A stretch of DNA of 64,000 nt from Tridacna crocea (Eukaryota; Mollusca; Bivalvia; Cardiida; Cardiidae). The stretch covers positions 64,817,277 through 64,881,276 of the forward strand of contig OX031056.1 in the NCBI GenBank assembly GCA_943736015.1, written 5' to 3'. The number at the start of each line of letters is the position of its first letter. Positions within the stretch are counted from its first letter, which is position 1. Of this stretch, positions 1 to 11,540 are shown piece by piece. The notes beneath the pieces are model-generated. The model saw only the letters and a program-made list of their open reading frames with translations, searched no databases and was not told the origin of the DNA. The position numbers and the translations under genes are program-made.

Positions 1-37
1 GGATCGCTAACGAAATTATCGATGCATGCGTTTTTAA

Positions 38-457
38 TTAATCAGATATGGGATTATAAATGATACCAATCGATAGCAAAATATGTGATCTTTCGAAATT
101 AGTCCACATTTTTTTATGAAAAATCGTTTTGCGATACACAGTATCTTCTTTTTCGACCACTCTAATTAGGTCAATAACGGATACCTTTGGGTAGTAACGG
201 ATAGTTTGGAATGAGGGATTGAGGGATAATCTCAAACCACTCTGAAAGCTTTCAATTGCTGTAAATCTACAAAACAGAAGTTGTTCTTGCCAGATATCAT
301 CACAAGGATATTGAATAATTGGTCGAATGATGTTTTTCGCCAATTTCAACATTAAGAGTCTTTCTGTCATGAAAAACCAAGTGCCTACAATGAGGCTTAA
401 ATCTGGAGCCTCCAGGTCCAACACTTCGCCACTGATCAACGTCCATTTTATCGCCAC
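38..457 (-). other. Open frame of unknown status; rest of 1-736 unassigned
   Basis: An open frame of about 139 codons on the minus strand begins at a GTG, not an ATG, and ends in TAA. An in-frame stop lies a few codons upstream, and no convincing splice acceptor is visible. The composition (mixed hydrophobic and charged, with Trp and Cys) is protein-like rather than low-complexity, but I recognise no domain. It could be an exon or transposon remnant, or chance. Nothing else can be identified in bases 1-736. Confidence 0.2.
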
Positions 458-736
458 ATGGATACAGAGTTTGATTCAGATGCAGGCCAAAATAATTTCT
501 GATATTGGACAGTTGAATAAACTTGCATGGGAGTTTTTTTTTTTTATTTTTTGTTGGGATGGGAGTCATGAAACACATATTAAAGACCAAAAGTGGTAAA
601 CTGCAACAGATTACTGTTTAATGATATCACCTCATGCAATTAGGAAGAACTTTAAAATAGTAAGGTCAAGTCAAATGTGATATGCAGACAGGTGAATCAA
701 AAGATTTGAAATAAGTTACAGATGGATATATCAGTA

Positions 737-968
737 TTAACTGATTACCAAACCACAAAATTTTTAGCTAGTCCAAATCGAAAACATATGCAAACAACAA
801 AATAAAAGTGATTTCAGTGATTGAAATTTGTTTTGTAAAGGATAGAAAAAACATTGTGGGAAAAGGAGAAAATGCTGGTTACCAGCATTTTCTCCTTTTT
901 CCCAAATGTTTTCTAAAGGCTTTTTTCTCGGGGGCGTCAAAAGTAGGGGTTGTGTGGTAATGGGTTAA
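737..968 (-). mobile_element. piggyBac-type hairpin MITE (family H), reverse copy
   Basis: The 232 bp element is bounded by TTAA on both sides, with inverted ends reading CCCATTACCACACAA from the right edge. TTAA targets plus CCC...GGG ends are the hallmark of piggyBac-type transposons, so these are inferred to be non-autonomous piggyBac derivatives. The centre is a near-perfect palindrome: ACATTGTGGGAAAAGGAG, then a GCTGGTTACCAGC core, then the reverse arm. Many copies in this window share the same plan. Confidence 0.75.
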
Positions 969-1305
969 AGAACATCTCGGTCTCTTAATTAGACTGGTCC
1001 AAATTGAAAACATTTTACAGATGACAAATCAAATATTAATTGGGTGGTACGATTAATCAGTGATGGGGTAGAAAACATTGTGAGAACATGCTGGTTACCA
1101 GCATTTTCTTAATTTCCAACAATGTTTTCAAAATGCTGTTTCCTCGGGGTCGTTAAAACTTGTGATGGTGTGGCAGAAGGTTAAATACTAGAAACATTGT
1201 GGAGAAAGGAGAAAATTCTGGTTAATAACATATTCTCTTTTCCAACATTTTTTTTTGAAAGCCACTGTGTCATTAAAACTCAGGATCATGTCGTAAAGAG
1301 TTTAC
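969..1305. repeat. Two degraded family-H hairpin MITEs in tandem
   Basis: Two further hairpin cores with decayed arms lie around 1077-1130 and 1190-1250. Remnant GGTTAAA ends are near 1184 and 1305. They directly abut the better preserved copy on the left. Confidence 0.55.
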
Positions 1306-1636
1306 AAAAATAAATGTGATGATAAGATGTACATTAGTAGCTTTGTATACATGTCCAGAGGATTCCAAGGTACAGTTCTTAACCCTTACAGGTCCTTTCA
1401 CAACCATACTTACCCTTGCGGACAGTGCAGATAAAGATCAGGCTGTACAAAATGTGTAGCCTGATCTTTGATCTACACTGTTCACTTTGCTGAAACACTG
1501 CATGTTAACACCAGAAATTATGAAATTGCTATTGATTGGTTCATATCTCTAGGCTGAAAATGTCTGATATGTAGTTTCTAAAGGTTAACCTTAATGTTCA
1601 TTACACTACCTTCTGGTATAGTTGACATGGTCTTAT

Positions 1637-1862
1637 TTAACCCTTTACCCCATAGATACTCATTTCTACTCATTGCTTGTAGAAGCCTTTGGAAAACATT
1701 GTGGCAAAGGTGAAATTGCTCGTGACGAGCAATTTCACCTTTTGCCACAATGTTTTCTATCCTATCGAAAGGTGTCATATATGCATAAAAAACAGCTTCA
1801 GCCTTGCTGTTATTTAGGGTCAGTTAGAGATACCAGAAATGCCTTATGGGGTAAAGGGTAAA
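1637..1862 (+). mobile_element. Hairpin MITE, subfamily H2
   Basis: Ends are TTAACCCTTTACCCCATA and the inverse TATGGGGTAAAGGGTAA. The central palindrome has a different core (ATTGCTCGTGACGAGCAAT) from family H. A second copy with the same ends and core is at 17,921-18,149. TTAA boundaries again suggest piggyBac-type mobilisation. Confidence 0.7.
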
Positions 1863-1872
1863 CAAGTCTAAT

Positions 1873-2383
1873 GTTTTAGGTACATTTTTCCCTGTAATTG
1901 TATATGAGCATGGTATTACTGCACCACCACCTTTCTCAGACAGGGCTGGCCATGGAGGAAAACTTTGCATAGGATCACCCATGGCAGTAGCATATATATC
2001 TTCCTCCAGTATCCAATAAATCACGAAATCAACTTGCCAAAATATGCAGCACATGATCGACCTATTGCTAAACCTGCCACATCAGAAAGCATCCGATTTC
2101 TTTGATAATCTGTTACCATGCTATGTAGAGTCTCATCAAAAGTTGAGAATTCTGGAACCCATACCAGACAAGCATCTCTATCATTAATATTGGTGTACTC
2201 TCTGTGCACTTGTAACCTGGTTTTTGGTTCAGTATGTGGAGGCCTTATTTTAAACGCATGGTAGCCTTTAATTACAGAGTTTTCTATTATGATGGTTTCA
2301 CAGCCACTGCATACAGAACTTGTAGATTTTTGTCTGTTGTCATGAAGACAAATACCTGATGGTTCTGGTCCAGTCATTAGTAC
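1873..2383 (-). pseudogene. Candidate host coding segment, unknown protein
   Basis: On the minus strand a splice-acceptor-like TTGTTTCAG at 2,384-2,392 precedes an open frame of about 120 codons from 2,383 down to about 2,024. It is rich in Cys, Trp, Pro and charged residues, with a CSGCETIII segment, HREYTNINDRDACLVW and GLAIGRSCAAYFGKL. The frame then breaks near 2,035. A second protein-like stretch (GDPMQSFPPWPALSEKGGG) continues in another frame to about 1,890. I do not recognise the family. It may be an exon followed by a non-canonical donor, or a decayed gene fragment. The composition is unlike the surrounding repeats, which is the main argument for coding origin. Confidence 0.35.
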
Positions 2384-2404
2384 CTGAAACAAGACAATGC
2401 TCAT

Positions 2405-3572
2405 TAAATGATGCTCAATTTTATCAAACTAATCTTGTCTGAGCTCTTACCAGTTGCACTTATTCATTCAATGTTAATTTTTTTTAAAAAGTCTGTTTCT
2501 GAAGTAGATCATATTACAATTTATGCATCAGTTTCATATTAAATGTTGTTTGTTGAAAAAGCGGCATAATTGTGTAAAAAATATTTTGATGGATATCTGC
2601 CAAAATTAAATGGGTTATCAACTGAAACTAGACCGAAAACGGCATTAAAGACCATGCAATTGATCAATCACGTAGTAATAGATCAAATTCAATTCGCATT
2701 TGACATCAGTCTGACAGTCATCATTGATTTTGAGAAGCTCCCCTCATTCGTCCCTCCAAGTGATAAGTTTATATCGTCTCGCATGGCCGATCCGCTACTG
2801 ACCAAATCGCCTACTTTATTTTCAGGTCAGTTTTTGATATCAATCTTTTACACATAAATTTCTTATTCTTTGTAGTAAAATTATACATATTTATACAACA
2901 CATCATACAAAAAAATTGTAAATTAGACTTTACATACCTGGAAATTAGATTAGAGAAGTCGTCTGCTGTATTTTTTTCTTCCTTGAAAAATTAAACTTCC
3001 GGTTGCCTCGTTTTGATTTTAGTGCGATAAAAACACCGTGAAAATGGTAAATTTGAACAAACATCATGAAATATATCATGGAAATATCACTCTTTTCGAT
3101 GGCACATAGATATTATCTGTAACATACTCACAGAATTTTTATAGGTAAAAAATCAACGGCCTATCCGCTATACCCCAAGATCCGCTACTGCCTAATCGAC
3201 TGTACCCAAATGGAGTCAAGACGTACCCAATGTGTGGTCAAAAGGTACCCATGATCTTTTGTAGTGTATCAATCATCAATCTTTGTACAAATTAATAGAA
3301 ATTATGTATTCGCCATATTTGTCACAGGATGTGTTAAAATTAAATGTGATGTGTCGTCATGTTTTTGTATTTGTATGTCGTCATGTTTTTGTTTTTGTAT
3401 TTGTTAGAATTCACCTTCACATAAATCATTTTTGTTTCATTCCATTTTGCCTTCCAGGGCCTCATTCCAATCATTCTAAACTATGTAAATAAGGGCCTCA
3501 TTTTTCTTTCATGCACGAGTTCCCCGTGCCTGTTTTGTATACATACCGGCTGTGCTTACCCACTTCTGCACA
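2405..3572. other. No gene recognised
   Basis: The stretch holds short open frames only, with T-rich and GTCGTCATG-type simple repeats around 3,350-3,410. Nothing here can be assigned to a gene. Confidence 0.4.
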
Positions 3573-4036
3573 GTCCTTTTTGAACCATTCAGTTGTCAGG
3601 TCATTCTGCTTCTGTGCCTAAGCTATAGCATAGAATTACTTTAATTAGAACCGTTTCGTCTGTATTTCAGATATTTGTAACTTCCATTTCACGCTTCTAC
3701 ACCTAACTCATTTCACTTTTCTTTCATTCATTTTTCCCTCATTCGTTCATCATTTAATTTTATTTTACGTCCGTTTGTTGGCCAGGCTGTCTGTTTTAGC
3801 CTGCCCTAGTCATTGTCAATTATGTCCGAGTTCTGTCTTATTACTAAATCTGTCCGTTAGTCCTTCTGTCTATTATACGTTACTGTTTTGTATATGTCAC
3901 TATTTGTCGAGTGTTTAATTTATGTAATAAAGGCAGTCCTTTTTTAACCTTTCAGTTGTCAGGTCATTCTGCTCCTGCGCCTAAGCTATAGCATAGAATT
4001 ACTTTATTTAGAGAGCCGTTTCATCTGCCTTTCAGC
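3573..4036 (+). repeat. Direct repeat of about 100 bp, possible LTR-like remnant
   Basis: Segments 3,573-3,670 and 3,932-4,036 are near-identical: both contain TTCAGTTGTCAGGTCATTCT and CTAAGCTATAGCATAGAATT. They are about 360 bp apart, with an AATAAA directly before the second one. This could be an internally duplicated LTR with a polyadenylation signal, but no primer-binding site or retroelement genes are seen. Confidence 0.4.
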
Positions 4037-4439
4037 CCAGAACGAGAACCCCAAGTAATACGAGACTCGTGACACCTTGATTTCAATTATTTTTAATTCT
4101 GTTTTAATTTAAATTTGCCTTTTATGATTAAAACCAGTAATGAAGCATGATACATGTACATAGAGAAGTCAATCAAATGCTTAATGATAAAAAAAAAATG
4201 TCTGTCTTTTCTTAAAGGACGAAAAAATGTCTTTCTTTTCTTAAAGGACGATAACGTTGCTAATAACCAAAAAAAAAAGGATTAGTTACCTTTATTTATT
4301 CATGTATTATGATAGAAAAATATTTTATGGAAAAAAAAAAAGTCATAAGCACCAATACATTTAAAGGAATGATATAGCAGTTAAAAAAATGTAATGCATT
4401 AATTACATTGTTTGGATAGCAAAGGTGCAATTTTCACAC

Positions 4440-4987
4440 TTTAAAGGTGGCCCTTCAGATCTTGGGACGAAAATTTTAAAAAATGCAAAAAAAATCGTCC
4501 TTATAATCTCCAAGCCTTTTAATTTGCCTTCATAAAACCCCAATAGTCAAAAACCATCAGACAGCACGAGAAATTGACGATTTACTACGGCCCAGGTTGA
4601 CACCAACGGGAGACACGTTCTATTTTTAGATGATCAATTCGCTCAATTATATACAGGAATACACAGACAAAGTTTCAAATATAGGGTCCAAAGAAGACAT
4701 GGAAAATAATTATTACATGTTTGTTATGTAATAGAATTTAAGCTTTATAAGTCACGTGCCAGTGACTTGACATTCCCAAAATCCTTTATTGATTTTTGGC
4801 GGGAAATCTAAAAATACCTTAAGAGACTACGTAGCCTTTTAAAGGGAACACCATCAAAAAAATATTTTGTTGTAAATTAACGAGTCTTACTTATTGATGA
4901 TCTGTATTATTTTTTCATATAAATTTTAGTGATAGATATGTTTTTTAATTTGGTGAGATGTAAAATTTCTAAATACCCACCTTTAAA
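4440..4987 (+). mobile_element. MITE family T, forward copy
   Basis: The element is about 548 bp with short inverted ends TTTAAAGGTGG / CCACCTTTAAA. Internal landmarks are TTGGGACGAAAATTTT, GACACCAACGGGAGACACG and GCCTTTTAAAGGGAACACC. Other copies are at 8,741-9,286 (reverse) and 30,231-30,788 (forward), and a head-to-head pair lies at about 45,142-46,176. There is no coding capacity. Confidence 0.75.
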
Positions 4988-5344
4988 AGAGTGTAACAAA
5001 TTATAGCTAAATGTGATGATTAAATTATTTATTCACAATGTTCTTTAACCTGTTGTAGATTGCATGGTAATTGAATTACTTTGCAAATATTTTTTATAAT
5101 TTGAGAGACTGTTTGGTTCAGATGAAAAACCAAACGGTTGTTTTCTTAAAACTCAGTAATGATCTGATGGAAATTTTTCTTATATTTTCCATTTCTACCC
5201 TTTGGGCGTTTTGTTCTCTATAATGCTTTTCATCATTTGGAAATTTTTTGATTTTGGAAAAGTAAAAAATTTGGTCTTCTAAGAGCAGCTACACCTATAC
5301 TAGCATAACATTACCTGTCTCATTTAAACCATTTCTTCATTGAA

Positions 5345-5548
5345 TTAACCCTTTCCCAAACAAGCCCTTGTTTTTACGTGTCTGCAGTACAAGTCTTTCG
5401 AAAACACTGTGGGAAAAGAAGAAATTGCTCGTAACGAGCAATTTCTCCTTTTCCAACAGTGTTTTTTACTCATTTGGAGAACTTTCTGCCATTTTTATCA
5501 AATTTGAAATTGTCTTCTGCAAACTGTTTGAGTTTGGAAGAAGGTTAA
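5345..5548 (+). mobile_element. piggyBac-type hairpin MITE (family H)
   Basis: Starts TTAACCCTTTCCCAAACAAG. The central palindrome around 5,398-5,470 has the ATTGCTCGTAACGAGCAAT core. The right end shares its TTAA with the next copy, so the two elements sit in tandem on a common target site. Confidence 0.65.
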
Positions 5549-5773
5549 CCCATTACCACACAATCCCTACTTTTGATGCCCCTGAGAAAGAGGCATTTAG
5601 AAAACATTGTGGGAAAATGAGAAAATACTTATAACCAGCATTTTCTCCTTTTCCCACAATGTTTTCTGCCCTTCACAAAACAAATTTCAAATCTTTAGTC
5701 ACTTTTATTTTGTCATCTGCAAATGCTTTCAATTTGGACCAGTCTAAAATATTGTCATGTGGTAATGGGTTAA
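5545..5773 (+). mobile_element. piggyBac-type hairpin MITE (family H), intact copy
   Basis: 229 bp from TTAACCCATTACCACACAA to TGTGGTAATGGGTTAA, with the central palindrome at about 5,603-5,666. It is one of the best preserved copies and a good reference for the family ends. A poly-T/poly-G tract follows at 5,776-5,803. Confidence 0.8.
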
Positions 5774-6049
5774 ACTGTTTTTTTTTTTTTGGGGGGGGGG
5801 GGGGAATGTATATTTTAGGATATGTTCTGCACTGAAATTATTTTGAACTTAACTCTTTACCAAACAATAACATCTTTGACTCTTCCAGTTTGACAACATT
5901 TGCAAATGACACACTAGATAAGGCTTTGCAGGGTAAAAACATCGTGAGAAATGTAGAAAATTGTTACCAGCATTTTGTTATTTTTCCACAGTGTTTTGAA
6001 AAGCCATTTTTCAGGAGGATTGTTGAATTTACTAGATTTAAGTGTTTTT

Positions 6050-7775
6050 AGCTCACCTGAGCACGAAGTGCTCAGAGTGAGCTATTGTGATCACTCACCG
6101 TCCGTCGGCATCAGTCATCCGTCCGTCCGTCCGTCCGTCGTCCGTCCGTTCACATTTTCTTGTTTACACTCTAGCATCTACAAATATTAACCAATCAGGA
6201 CCAAACTTGGTCAAAGTATATATGACCATAAGATCTCGGATGAGTTCGATTTTGGGTCTTATCGGACCAGAACATCTGGAGTTATTTGCCCTTGAATTAG
6301 AAAAATTGCTGTATTTTACTTTGTTTACACTCTAGCATCTACAAATATCAACCAATCAGCACCAAACTTGGTCAGAGTATATATGACCATAAGATCTCAG
6401 ATGAGTTCGATTTTGGGTGTAATCGGACCAGAACATCTGGAGTTATTTGCCCTTGAATTAGAAAAATTGCTGTATTTCACTTTGTTTACACTCTAGCATC
6501 TACAAATATCAACCAATCAGCACCAAACTTGGTCAGAGTATATATGATTATAAGATCTCGGATGAGTTCGATTTTGGGTGTAATCGGACCAGAACATCTG
6601 GAGTTATTTGCCCTTGAATTAGAAAAATTGCTGTATTTCACTTCGTTTACACTCTAGCATCTACAAATATCTACCAATCAGCACCAAACTTGATCAAAAT
6701 ATATATGACCATTAGATCTCGGATGAGTTCGATCATGGGTCTAATCTGACCAGAACGACTGGAGTTATTTGCCCTTGAATTAGAAAAATTGCTATACTGC
6801 ACTTTGTTTACTCTCTAGCATCTACAATTTTTAACCAATCAGCTGTAAACTTGGCCAAAATATATATAACCATAAGATCTTGGATGAGTTTAATTATGGG
6901 TGTAATTGGATGAAAACAACTGGAGTTATTTACCCTTGAATTAGAAAGTTCTTTATAATAGTTCTTAATCCAGAGCATAACTGTCATCTCCAGTCTGATT
7001 GACTTGAAACTTGACATTTGTATTTGTTGCAATAATGCAGAGTGCAATGTGAAAGATCCATAACTCTACCTTATACTGTCTGTAAGTTATTTCCCTTTGA
7101 TTGTCATTTTTACAGCATTTTCTGCTCGTCTGGACTATAACTGTCATCTATAGCCTGAACATCTTCAAATTTGATATGCATGATCGTTGTTTATTTATGG
7201 AGTGCAGTGCACAAGAACCATAACTCTTCCTAGCTTGAAGTTTGAGTTATTTCCCCTTTGAACTTCATTTTCATAGCATTTCTTGCTTGTCCGGAGCAAA
7301 ACTTTGTCATCTTAAGTAGGAATGACTTGAAATTGGGTATGATTATTTGGTGCAATATTTGGAAGTGCAGTGCACAAGAATTGTAACTCTAATTCCTGCT
7401 GTCGAGTTATTTCACTTTTAATGTCATTTCTACAGCATTTAGTGCCTGTCTGGAATATAACTTTGTCATCTCAAGTCAGAACGACTTCAAACTTGGTATG
7501 CATGTTTGTTGCAGTATTACAGAGTACAATGCGCAAGAACAATAACTCTACCTAGTGCGAACTTTATGTAATTCCACATTGATCTTCATTCTTACAGTAT
7601 TTCTTGCTTGTCTGGAATGGAACTTCAAAGGCTCAAGTCAAATTGCGACAGATCGCTGCCCTTGTTTCATTATCATTTAGCCTTGAACCTTGATATTTTG
7701 TATTTATCTTTATTGTAGACCTTTGCTGCATGGTACTCAGGTGAGCGATATAGGACCATCATGGTCCTCTTGTTT
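6050..7775 (+). mobile_element. pearl/HINE-like non-autonomous element (R1)
   Basis: It opens with a 34-nt hairpin (AGCTCACCTGAGCACGAAG and its reverse arm) preceded by TTTT, then a (GTCC)n/(CCGT)n microsatellite. About four tandem core repeats of roughly 175 bp follow (landmarks TCTAGCATCTACAAATAT and GATCTCGGATGAGTTCGAT), then a second repeat type. It ends at a conserved TACTCAGGTGAGCGATATAG, ACCATCATGGTCCTCTTGTT. Inverted GCTCACCTGAG ends, a terminal hairpin, core repeats and an ACGG-type microsatellite match the described plan of bivalve pearl elements, which are Helentron-associated. The assignment is an inference; the repeat structure itself is directly visible. Confidence 0.65.
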
Positions 7776-8740
7776 TTTTGTTAACCTCGAAAAGAAAAAA
7801 AAAAAAACCAAGGTTATAAATATACGTAAAACTATGTAACAATATGTCAAACTATTTTCCATGGAAATAAAACCATTGAATGATCACTAGTTTGTTACAC
7901 CTGATTAGTCCAGACAAAAACACATCACCCAGGGTTTTCCCTCGCCCTTGAAAATTGAGGACCATTGTGACCCCCTTCCTCATTAATTGAGAGTCATTAC
8001 GTTAATTCAGGGGGTAAAAAAAATTAATCTCCTTGTGTCATCAACTTCTAGCAGGATTTACAATGCATTTTACCTTTAAACGGCAACTTCCATGATTGAA
8101 AAGTCAGTCGATCATTTCTGACGGAAAGGTTGATGTCACTATCAGACAGACCAAACATTTTCACGTAAATCGCTGCTTGATGTGGCTTGATTGGCAGTTG
8201 TAGGAGGCAGACGATAGAAGAATACTACAGTTTTCTTCTTCATGACATTGTTCTGCTAACAGCACAGACTGGTAATGTGTGCTTTTATATACCAGAAGTA
8301 GTGTAAAATATATGAAATACAGAGAATCCAACCATGACTTCGACTGGGCCCATATTTACCACACCAGTCTGTCCATTATACTTTCCGTCAATAATGCGTA
8401 AACCAGTCCTATTCTATAAATAAATTACTGCTGGAAAACCACTTTTATCTAAAATAAAGCCTGTAGTTAAAAAAAGAATGGTGCTCGTCTGGCATTGATG
8501 CAAGAACAGACTTAGATTTATGGCGCTTTATTCAACTTCGTACATTATTTATATTTGGGAAAGTTGCATTACAAATGACGTAGCGTCATTTATTTTGGGG
8601 GTCATTTGAATTAGAATAGCGTCTATGACGCAGGATTTGTGCTTCATAGAAAACTCAGCATCACCCATAATTGAATGTACCTTGGGACTTAAAGTATGCT
8701 TTTTTTTAAAGAATTAAAAGCATATAAAGTAAGTTTGGAG
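7776..8740. other. No gene recognised
   Basis: AT-rich sequence without a convincing open frame, and no repeat family recognised apart from short simple runs. Confidence 0.4.
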
Positions 8741-9286
8741 TTAAAGGTGGGTATTTAGAATTTTTACATGTCACCAAATTAAAATATATATATATCACTG
8801 AAACTGATATAAAAAAAAAAAATACAAATCATCAATAATTAAGATTCATAAAATTACAAAAAAAGAATTTTTTTTAATGGTGTCCCTTTAAAAGGCTATG
8901 TAGCCTCTTAACGTATTTTTAGATTTCGCGCCAAAAATCAATAAAGCATTTTGGGAATGTCAAGTTACTGGCACCCGACTCATAACGCTTAAATTTCATT
9001 GCATAACAAACATGTAATAATTATTTTCCATAATGTCTGATGCTATGTTTGAAACTTCGTCTGTGTATTCCTGTATGTAAATTATTGAATTGATCATCTA
9101 AAAATAGAATGTGTCTCCCGTTGATCTCAAGCTGGGCCATAGCAAATCTCTAATTTCTCGGGCTGTCGGGTTGTTTTCGACGATTAGCATTTTATGAATG
9201 AAAATAAAAGGCTTTGGCAGTAAAAGGATGCTTTTTTTTTCATTTTTGTAAAATTTTTGTGCCAAAATGGAAGGGCCACTTTTAAA
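8741..9286 (-). mobile_element. MITE family T, reverse copy
   Basis: It starts TTAAAGGTGGGTATTTAGAA and ends GGGCCACTTTTAAA, the reverse of the 4,440 copy. The GTCTCCCGTTGAT and AGCTGGGCC segments mark the centre. It lies directly before another R1 element. Confidence 0.7.
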
Positions 9287-9321
9287 CCACCCTAAAAAGA
9301 TTTAAAAAAGATGACATTTTT

Positions 9322-11351
9322 AGCTCACCTGAGCACGAAGTGCTCAGAGTGAGCTATTGTGATCACTCACCGTCCGTCGGCGTCCGTCGTCCGTCCGTCC
9401 GTCGTCCGTTCACATTTCCTTGTTTACACTCTAGCATCTACAAATATCATCCAATCAGCACCAAACTTGGACAAAATGTATATGACCATAAGATCTCGGA
9501 TGAGTTCGATTATGGGTCAAATTGGACCAGAACATCTGGAGTTATTTGCCCTTGAATTGAAAAAATTGCTATATTTCACTTTGTTTACACTCTAGCATCT
9601 ACAATTATCAACCAATCATCACCAAAGTTGGTCAGAATATATATGATTATGAGATCTCGGATGAGTTTGATTATGGGTCAAATCGGACCAGAACATCTGG
9701 AGTTATTTGCCCTTGAATTTGAAAAATTGTTATTTTTCACTTTGTTTACACCCTAGCATCTACAATTATCAACCAATCAGCACCAGACTCGGTCAAAATA
9801 TATATGACCATAAGGTCTCAGATGAGTTCTATTATGGGTCGAATCGGGCCAGAACATCTGGAGTTATTTGCCCTTAACTTTGAATAATTGCTATATTTCA
9901 CTTTGTTTACACTCTAGCATCTACAATTATCAACCAATCAGCACCAAATTTGGTCAAAATATATATGACCATAAGATCTCAGATGAGTTCGATTATGGCT
10001 CTAATCAGACAAAAGCGACTGGAGTTAATTGCCCTTGAATTTGAAAAATTGATATATTTGACTCTCTATCATCTACAATTTTAAACCAATCAGCCATAAA
10101 CTTGGGCAAAATATATATTACCATACAATCTTGTATATGTTCGATTATGGGTCAAATCGGATTAGAATGACTTGAGTTATTTGCCCTTGAATTAGAAAAA
10201 TTGCTATATTTGATTTTGTTTACACTCTAGCATCTACAGTTGTAAACCAATCAGCAGAAAACTTGGTTAGAATATACATGACCCTAAGATCTCGGATACA
10301 TTTTATTATGGATTTAATTGGACCAGAACAACTGGAGTTATTTGCCCTTGAATTCGAAAAATTGTTATATTTCGCTTTGTTTACACTCTAGCATTTACAA
10401 ATATCAACCAATTAGTTCCAAACTTGGTCAAAATATACATGACCATTAGATCTTGGATGAGTTTGATTATGGGTGTAATCGAACTAGAACAACTGGAGTT
10501 ATTTGCCCTTGAATTAGAAAGTTCTTTAAAATAGTTCTTACTCCAGAGCATTACTTTGTCATCTCCAGTTCGATTGACTTGAAACTTGGTATTTGTGTTT
10601 GTTGCAATAATACAGAGTGCATTGTGGAAGAACCATAACTCTACCTTATACTCTCTATGAGTTATTTCCCTTTGATTATCATTTTTACAGCATTTTCTGC
10701 TCATCTGGAATGTATCTTTGGCATCTACAGCCTGAACATCTTCAAATTTGATATGCATGATTGTTTTGTGAAGTATAGAGTGCAGTGCACAAGAACCATA
10801 ACTCTTCCTAGCACGAATTTTGAGTCATTCCCCCTTTGGCCTTCATTTTTTTAGCATTTCTTGCTTGTCTGGAGCAAAATTTTGTCATCTTAAGTAGAAA
10901 TGACTTGAACTTTGCTTATTTGTTGCAGTATTTAGAGGTACAGTGCCTAAGAATTGTAACTCTACCTCATACTGTCTTTGGGTTATTTCCAAAGAAAGTC
11001 ATTTTTTTTTTTTTTGCATTAAGTACCCGTCCGAAATGAATTGTCATTTCAAGTCAGAATGACTTCAAACTTGGTATGCATGTTTGTTGCAATATTACAG
11101 AGTACAGTGTGCAAGAAGAGTAACTGTACCTAGCGCGAATTTTGAGTAATTCCACTTTGATCTTCATTTTTACAGTATTTCTTGCTTGTCGGGAACGGAA
11201 CTTCAAAGTTCACGTTAAATTGCAACAATTTGCTGCTCTTGTGTCATTATCATTTGGCCTTGAACCATGATATGTGGTATTTATCTTTATTTTAGACCTT
11301 TGCTGTCTGGTACTCAGGTGAACGATATAGGACCATCATGGTCCTCTTGTT
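9322..11351 (+). mobile_element. pearl/HINE-like element (R1), longest copy
   Basis: It has the same hairpin start, CCGT microsatellite and CCATCATGGTCCTCTTGTTT end as the 6,050 copy, but with six or more core repeats. It is about 2.03 kb long. The difference in repeat number between copies suggests unequal recombination or replication slippage in the core. Confidence 0.65.
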
Positions 11352-11540
11352 TAATATTTAACATTGAAATTGGTACAAAGAAAATTTTACTTTATGTATG
11401 TTTTGACTTAAATTTTGGGTACGTTTTGACTTTATTTTTGGGTATGTTTTGACTTATTAGCTCCACTGGCCAAAGAAGGCCAGCAGGCTCATGTCATGGC
11501 CCGTTGTCCATCATGCATCCAACCGTGCATTAACTTTTTT

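Noticed and set aside
300-599. Overlapping ORFs on both strands near 300-600
   Set aside because: Short, low-complexity in part (poly-Phe/Lys), with no domain or splice context.
3283-3492. 69-codon ORF with repeated CRHVFVFV
   Set aside because: Product of a short tandem repeat (GTCGTCATGTTTTTG), no coding evidence.
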